Shown piece by piece: positions 58,970-64,000 of a stretch of DNA of 64,000 nucleotides (positions are counted from its first letter, which is position 1; each line of letters starts with the position of its first letter). The stretch comes from Defluviitaleaceae bacterium (GTDB lineage: Bacteria; Bacillota; Clostridia; Lachnospirales; WRAX01), in contig WRAX01000009.1 of NCBI GenBank assembly GCA_009779935.1, forward strand, positions 1 to 64,000. Reading direction: 5' to 3'. The notes beneath the pieces were generated by a model. That model worked only from the letters and a program-made list of their open reading frames with translations, did not search any database and was not told the origin of the DNA. The position numbers were made by a program, and so were the translations under genes.

Positions 58970-59551
58970 ATGGACATCAACACCAGCATGAATTTGCTTA
59001 ATAACATCCAAGGCAACCAAAACAACCCACTTGGCAATGTGCCGCCTGTTAACCCAAACCAAGCAAATAACCAGCTTTTGGGCGGGCAAACTGTGCCGCA
59101 GGATATTTTGTCCCTAAGTGGAACCACCCCTGTTTCCCAGATTGATGCAAGAAGCATTAACGCCGCCCTTGACCAGATGAACCGCCAAACAGAAGCTTTC
59201 CAGCAGATGATACAGCGTTTGCTTAACTTGCAGGGGCATACAGCTACTATTGTTAATGGCCAGTCCATGATACAAGTGGATGAGGCAACCATGGCGCAAG
59301 CACAGCGGGATATTGCCGATGATGGATATTTTGGTGTAGAGCAAACATCCGAAAGGATACTTGGTTTTGCCCGTGCCTTTGCGGGGGATGACCCACGCCG
59401 TATTGAGCTTATGCGGGATGCTTTCCTTGCGGGTTTTGCAGCCGCCGAGCGTGCTTGGGGCGGGGATTTGCCGGAGATTTCCCAACGCACTTTTGATGCG
59501 GTTATGGCCGGTTTTGACCAAATGCTGGGCATTAACCAACCTGCGGAGTAA
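58970..59551 (+). CDS. Hypothetical protein (193 aa)
   Basis: Asn/Gln/Pro-rich N-terminus, helical C-terminal domain; SD AAGGAGG. Confidence 0.75.
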   Translation: MDINTSMNLLNNIQGNQNNPLGNVPPVNPNQANNQLLGGQTVPQDILSLSGTTPVSQIDARSINAALDQMNRQTEAFQQMIQRLLNLQGHTATIVNGQSMIQVDEATMAQAQRDIADDGYFGVEQTSERILGFARAFAGDDPRRIELMRDAFLAGFAAAERAWGGDLPEISQRTFDAVMAGFDQMLGINQPAE

Positions 59552-59556
59552 GTTAG

Positions 59557-59871
59557 ATGGGACGCAAGACAGAAAACAGTGATTTTAAGTGCATAAACTG
59601 CGGTACAGATGTGGCCGCAATTAAAAAAGGGACAATTAGAAACCATTGTCCCTTTTGTTTGCATTCTGTGCATATAGACAATGTGCCCGGTGACAGGGCA
59701 AATAATTGCCATGGCATTATGTGCCCTGCGGGCATTGTAAGCCATAGTGCAAAAGGATGGCAAATTGTGCACAAGTGCAAAAAATGCGGCTTTGAGGGCA
59801 GAAACCGCCTTGCGGATGACGATGATATGGATAAGGTGGCGGAAATTATGCGCAAAGCCGCACTACACTAA
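59557..59871 (+). CDS. RNHCP-domain zinc-ribbon protein
   Basis: FKCINCGTDVAAIKKGTIRNHCPFCLHSVHIDNVPGDRANNCHGIMCPAGI. Confidence 0.92.
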   Translation: MGRKTENSDFKCINCGTDVAAIKKGTIRNHCPFCLHSVHIDNVPGDRANNCHGIMCPAGIVSHSAKGWQIVHKCKKCGFEGRNRLADDDDMDKVAEIMRKAALH

Positions 59872-60881
59872 TCTAAATGTAAATTTTCCAAGGCAGGCAG
59901 AAAGTTTATCTCCCCTCCCGCTACCATATTATCTATGCCAATTAGAATGGCTTCAACTTGCCTATCCATAAGTGTTGGTATGTGTTCGGGAAACGAAAGC
60001 AGGATATGCTTGGCGGCAAGTATTTCTTCATCTTCCCCGGGCACGCCCATTACCTCATCGGGATTAGGCTCCACCCTCTTGATTATGTGCACGCCAAAGC
60101 TACTTGGCACAAGGTCGCTAATTTCTCCAATTTCCAGCTCCCTGGTCGCTTCTTCAAAAGAATGTACCATTACGCCGCTTGCAAATGTATAACCCTGCGG
60201 GCTGGATACCATACCCGGATCCTGCCCGTAAGTGGCAACAAGATAGCTAAAATCTTCCCCGGCTCTTGCACGTTGCAGCAGTTGCTCGGCACGCTCTATA
60301 ATTTCATCTGTGGGGTTTGGCGGTACATACTCTTCAAATCGGGCGAAAGCTTCTTCGCTTGCTAAAAAGTAATCCACCAAATATTCAAAAATTATTTGGT
60401 TTTGGTGTAGGGAGCGCAAGTGGTTAACACCGTAGATACGATCCCTGCTTAGGGCATCTTCCAGCCCTTGCGCACCCATATCCCTTATAAGAAGGTCTAT
60501 GTTATTCTCTATCCACTCCAAATCATCATCGGTTAGGGCTATGCCTAAATCTGCCGCCATGGCTTCAAACACCGTTGTGGTGGCTGCAAAGCGCACCGCC
60601 TGTTCCCTAACGGCATCCCCAAAGGTAACGCCCGGGGCATATTCGTTTTCAAAATCAATTTCAAAAGCACCATGGATTGCCAAATGGTCCCAAGCCAAAA
60701 ATTCCTTAGCTTGCCTGATGAAAACCGCCGCTTCATGCTCGTAAATATTGACGCCGTTTAGGGTGGCAACGGCTACGCCCCTGCTCGTCCACTCGGTATC
60801 TTCGTTGGCGCAGGCTGTAAAAAATACTGCGCCAAGGGTGGCAAATGCCGTAAAAATCATCTTTTTTACTATTTTTTTCAT
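59868..60881 (-). CDS. Peptidyl-prolyl isomerase lipoprotein (PrsA/SurA-like)
   Basis: Lipobox-like FFTAC; rotamase segment AEQLLQRARAGEDFSYLVATYGQDPG..EIGEISDLVPSSFGVHIIKR. Confidence 0.88.
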   Translation of the reverse strand: MKKIVKKMIFTAFATLGAVFFTACANEDTEWTSRGVAVATLNGVNIYEHEAAVFIRQAKEFLAWDHLAIHGAFEIDFENEYAPGVTFGDAVREQAVRFAATTTVFEAMAADLGIALTDDDLEWIENNIDLLIRDMGAQGLEDALSRDRIYGVNHLRSLHQNQIIFEYLVDYFLASEEAFARFEEYVPPNPTDEIIERAEQLLQRARAGEDFSYLVATYGQDPGMVSSPQGYTFASGVMVHSFEEATRELEIGEISDLVPSSFGVHIIKRVEPNPDEVMGVPGEDEEILAAKHILLSFPEHIPTLMDRQVEAILIGIDNMVAGGEINFLPALENLHLD

Positions 60882-60984
60882 TTGTGTAACCTCCATTCCA
60901 TAATACTATATCAAAAAAATTACCAAAGGTCAATAGTTGCAACGGTAATTTAATTTTGATATAATATGACAAAGGGGTGTTACG

Positions 60985-62850
60985 ATGGTTGGCGGAAACA
61001 AGGGCTTTGTGCCTGCTGCAGTTTTTTCTGATGAAACGGGTAATTTTTTGACAAACCCCCAACCTGTTAGCGGCGAGGTGGTGGGGGTTAGTTTGCGATG
61101 CGGGCAAAATGGCGTTGATAAGGTTTGCTTGGTGGCAAATGGCGCAGAAGTGCCTATGGCAAAGCAAAAGAGCCATGGTATTTTTGATTTTTATCATACA
61201 AGACTTACTGTGGATAAGGTTATTAATTATTACTTTATCATCCACAGCGGGGTGGATAAATACTTTTACAACCGGGCGGGCGCAAAGGGGTATTTGGATG
61301 GGGAGTGCAACTTTATTATCGTGCCTGATTTTGATGTGCCAAATTGGGCGCAAGGTGCTGTAATGTACCAAATTTTTATTGATAGATTTTGCAATGGCGA
61401 CCCCAGCAATGATGTGATGGATGACCAATATATATACCTTGGCAAGCCTGCCAAAAAAATGGCGTGGAGCGACCCTGTGGAAAATGTTGACATTTGCAAT
61501 TTCTACGGCGGGGATTTGGCGGGAATTGTTAGCAAAATGGAATATTTGGCAGGCTTGGGGGTGGAGGCTGTGTACCTTACACCTTTGTTTGCATCCCCCA
61601 GCAGCCATAAATACGATATTTCAGACTATGAAAATATTGACCCGGGTTTTGGTGACAACAAACTGCTGGCGGAGCTTGTCGCAATAGCCCACAACCATGG
61701 CATAAAGGTGATTTTGGATGGGGTTTTTAACCATTGCGGCCATTTGCATACATGGCTGGATAAAGATGGGGAGTTTGCCGGCCATTTTCTTTGGGATGGG
61801 GATAAATACCAGGCTTGGTGGGGGCACCACAACCACCCAAAGCTGAATTACGAGGGCAGCCCCGGTTTATATGAATATATGCTACGTATTGGTGAAAAAT
61901 GGGTGTTGCCGCCATATAATGCGGATGGTTGGCGGTTGGATGTGGCGGCGGATTTGGGGCAGAGCAAGGAATTTAACCATCAGTTTTGGCGGGATTTTCG
62001 CCGCCGTGTGCGTGATGCCAACCCCCATGCCCTTATTTTAGCGGAGCATTATGGCAACCCTGCGGACTGGCTGGGTGGTGACCAGTGGGATGCGGTTATG
62101 AATTATGATGGGTTTATGGAGCCTGTTAGCGGCTTTTTTACGGGGATGCAAAAGCATAGCGAAAAGGCATTGCCCCATTTATTGGGGGATGGTAAAGCCT
62201 TTGCTGATGCTGTAAACCGCTTTGCAAGCAAAATGCCCCACCCCGCAAGGTTGGCCGCCATGAACCAGCTTAGCAACCACGACCATAGCCGCTTTTTAAC
62301 CCGTACCAATGGGCGCATTGGGCGGTTGCACACCCATGGCGCAACCGCCGCTGATGAAGGTACAAACCTTGCAATAATGTTAGCTGCCATTGCCTTCCAA
62401 TTTACTTGGCAGGGTTGCCCTACCATTTATTATGGTGATGAAGCGGGGCTTGGCGGTTGGACGGATCCGGATAACCGCAGGCCCTATCCATGGGGTGAAG
62501 AAAATCCTGTATTAATGGAATTTCACAAAGAAGCTGCCAATGTGCGTAAAACAAGCCCCGCCCTGCGCCACGGCAGCACCATATTTTTGCCTACCCTGCA
62601 AGAAACCCTTGCTTTTGCCCGTTTTAGCCATGGGCAAGCCATAATAGCCGTATTTAATGTAAGCGCCACCCACAAGCAACTTGCCATACCTGCGTGGCGG
62701 GCGGGCTTGCCGCTGGATGCAAGGCTTACCCGAATTATGCAAACCGACAGCGGCAATTTTACCACAAACCACGTAACTTATATCATGGATGAAGGGCTGT
62801 TATTCCTAACCTTGCCGCCGTTTTCATCTAACCTATTAAAATTTTGTTGA
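60985..62850 (+). CDS. GH13 alpha-glycosidase (neopullulanase/cyclomaltodextrinase-like)
   Basis: GVEAVYLTPLF, DGVFNHCG, GWRLDVAADLG, ALILAEHYG, NQLSNHDHSRFLTR motifs. Confidence 0.93.
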   Translation: MVGGNKGFVPAAVFSDETGNFLTNPQPVSGEVVGVSLRCGQNGVDKVCLVANGAEVPMAKQKSHGIFDFYHTRLTVDKVINYYFIIHSGVDKYFYNRAGAKGYLDGECNFIIVPDFDVPNWAQGAVMYQIFIDRFCNGDPSNDVMDDQYIYLGKPAKKMAWSDPVENVDICNFYGGDLAGIVSKMEYLAGLGVEAVYLTPLFASPSSHKYDISDYENIDPGFGDNKLLAELVAIAHNHGIKVILDGVFNHCGHLHTWLDKDGEFAGHFLWDGDKYQAWWGHHNHPKLNYEGSPGLYEYMLRIGEKWVLPPYNADGWRLDVAADLGQSKEFNHQFWRDFRRRVRDANPHALILAEHYGNPADWLGGDQWDAVMNYDGFMEPVSGFFTGMQKHSEKALPHLLGDGKAFADAVNRFASKMPHPARLAAMNQLSNHDHSRFLTRTNGRIGRLHTHGATAADEGTNLAIMLAAIAFQFTWQGCPTIYYGDEAGLGGWTDPDNRRPYPWGEENPVLMEFHKEAANVRKTSPALRHGSTIFLPTLQETLAFARFSHGQAIIAVFNVSATHKQLAIPAWRAGLPLDARLTRIMQTDSGNFTTNHVTYIMDEGLLFLTLPPFSSNLLKFC

Positions 62851-62927
62851 AAAAAATTAAAAAAAGTATTGACAAAGCTTGCGGGCTGTTGTATAATATC
62901 AAAGTGGTTGCGGTTGCAACACTTTCT

Positions 62928-63001
62928 GGCCCAGTAGTTCAGTTGGTTAGAACGCCAGCCTGTCACGCTGGAGGTCGTGGGTTCGAGTCCCTTCTGGGTC
63001 G
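62928..63001 (+). tRNA. tRNA-Asp (GTC)
   Basis: Cloverleaf GGCCCAG...CCTGTCACG...GGTTCGAGTCC...CTGGGTC-G; upstream TTGACA-17-TATAAT. Confidence 0.96.
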
Positions 63002-63014
63002 TAATACTTGTTTA

Positions 63015-63035
63015 GTGGCGTACGTTGTACGCCAC
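63015..63035. repeat. Hairpin between the two tRNA genes
   Basis: GTGGCGTAC-gtt-GTACGCCAC, 9-bp perfect. Confidence 0.8.
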
Positions 63036-63043
63036 CGTGTTTT

Positions 63044-63116
63044 GGGAGCATAGCTCAGTTGGGAGAGCATCCGCCTTACAAGCGGGAGGTCACTGGTTCA
63101 AGTCCAGTTGTTCCCA
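63044..63116 (+). tRNA. tRNA-Val (TAC)
   Basis: GGGAGCA...CCTTACAAG...GGTTCAAGTCC...TGTTCCC-A cloverleaf. Confidence 0.96.
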
Positions 63117-63121
63117 TTATT

Positions 63122-63146
63122 AAAACCCCTCGGATGAGGGGTTTTT
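63122..63146 (+). terminator. Terminator after tRNA-Val
   Basis: AAAACCCCTC-ggat-GAGGGGTTTTT. Confidence 0.85.
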
Positions 63147-63151
63147 GCTTG

Positions 63152-63227
63152 GTGCGGTAATAATGATGGCGGGTCACACTGCGGTAATGGTGCGGTAATA
63201 AAATATGCGGTTAATGGATTACCGCAC
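63152..63227. repeat. Cluster of TGCGGTAAT direct/inverted repeats between tRNA-Val and the integrase
   Basis: gTGCGGTAATa at 63152, TGCGGTAAT at 63180, gTGCGGTAATa at 63190, TGCGGTTAAT at 63206, inverted ATTACCGCAC at 63218-63227. Confidence 0.8.
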
Positions 63228-63231
63228 TAAA

Positions 63232-64000
63232 TCAATCCAATAAGTTTACCGCATCAGTTTTAATATTGGGCATTACATGGCTGTAAATGTTCAAAGTGAT
63301 TTGTATGGACGCATGACCCAGCAGGTCACTAACCACTTTTGGGTTGACCCCTTTTTCAAGTAGTCGTGTGGCAAAGGTGTGGCGCAAGGTATGCACCGTT
63401 ATGCTCCTTGACAGCCCTGCCTGACCCAACAAGTCTATATGCGCACGGTTCACATTGCGCCCCATCAGCATTGTGCCAACTTTCGAGGAAAACACGAATA
63501 TCTCATTAACCTCATCTTCTTTTTGAGCCAGCAAGATACTCTCAACCTTGCTGTTCATAGGAACAATCCGTTCCCCGCTTTCTGTTTTCGTGGAGTTTAT
63601 GATGATTTTCGTTTTCGTTTCAGCGTTCTCATCACGATTCTTAACCAGCGAGGCAGTCTTGTTGATAGTGATTTCTTTTTTCACAAAGTCAATGTCGTCC
63701 CAAGTTAATGCCCGTGCTTCGCCAACTCTCAATCCAGCGTTCAGCAAAAATATAAAAAGTTTGTGGTATGTGGATTCATCCTTGCAATGCTGTATAAATA
63801 GTTCTTGCTCATCGGTGGTCATGGCGGTGGCTCTGCTTTTCTCAATCTTGGGGCGCACGGTGGATTTGCAAGGGTTTTCATAAATCAATTTATTTTTAAC
63901 AGCTTGGTCAAAAGCCTGCGACAAGGCATTGTTCACGATTCTTATGGAATTGGCAGAAAGTCCGTTTTTGTGCATCCTGTTGTACATCTGCTGGATTGCG
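63232..64000 (-). CDS. Tyrosine recombinase/phage-type integrase (partial; N-terminus outside window)
   Basis: LLNAGLRVGEARALTWDDID, HTLRHTFATRLLEKGVNPKVVSDLLGHASIQITLNIYSHV with R..HxxR..H..Y catalytic set; ORF open to the window end. Confidence 0.95.
   Translation of the reverse strand, partial: AIQQMYNRMHKNGLSANSIRIVNNALSQAFDQAVKNKLIYENPCKSTVRPKIEKSRATAMTTDEQELFIQHCKDESTYHKLFIFLLNAGLRVGEARALTWDDIDFVKKEITINKTASLVKNRDENAETKTKIIINSTKTESGERIVPMNSKVESILLAQKEDEVNEIFVFSSKVGTMLMGRNVNRAHIDLLGQAGLSRSITVHTLRHTFATRLLEKGVNPKVVSDLLGHASIQITLNIYSHVMPNIKTDAVNLLD

Noticed and set aside
60733-61608. 291-aa minus-strand ORF
   Set aside because: Overlaps both the PPIase and GH13 genes; its C-terminal part only reads a shifted frame of the PPIase start.
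62928-63116. Possible CRISPR/retron or toxin-antitoxin near the tRNA pair
   Set aside because: Only two tRNAs, a short hairpin and an integrase are present; no reverse transcriptase, cas or TA genes are visible in the window.

Overview
This is a roughly 64 kb chromosomal window, most likely from a flagellated, spore-forming Clostridia-type Firmicute. The taxon is inferred from the gene set: a flagellin 3' end, YunB, YhaM, a Gram-positive-type 6S RNA and a NuoE/NuoF/NfnB-like redox complex. Mostly it is core genome: dnaE, pyk, an HtrA protease, PBP1A, yunB, yhaM, an ABC-F ATPase, a str operon (rpsL, rpsG, fusA, tuf), a CtpA-type protease, a PrsA-type foldase, a GH13 enzyme, tRNA-Asp and tRNA-Val. 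A candidate integrated element begins at the right edge, with a tyrosine recombinase next to tRNA-Val. The accessory core (about 22-49 kb) holds two very large secreted FN3/SLH-like proteins, an ABC transporter operon with a membrane-anchored repeat protein, a Stn/Nfn-like transhydrogenase operon and a 1.4 kaa hybrid histidine kinase. The best candidates for something undescribed are: (1) a 30-aa ORF behind a consensus promoter, directly upstream of a regulator with an N-terminal helical/TPR-like domain and a C-terminal HTH (a possible peptide-regulator pair in reversed domain order), with two TGCATGC palindromes in its control region; (2) a structured 100-nt leader upstream of pyk; (3) long inverted repeats in the rpsL leader and the rpsL-rpsG spacer; (4) a conserved-core hairpin family used at several gene ends; (5) an apparently FAD-site-degenerate CoA-disulfide-reductase/rhodanese remnant. 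All calls were made by reading the sequence; no database search was run.
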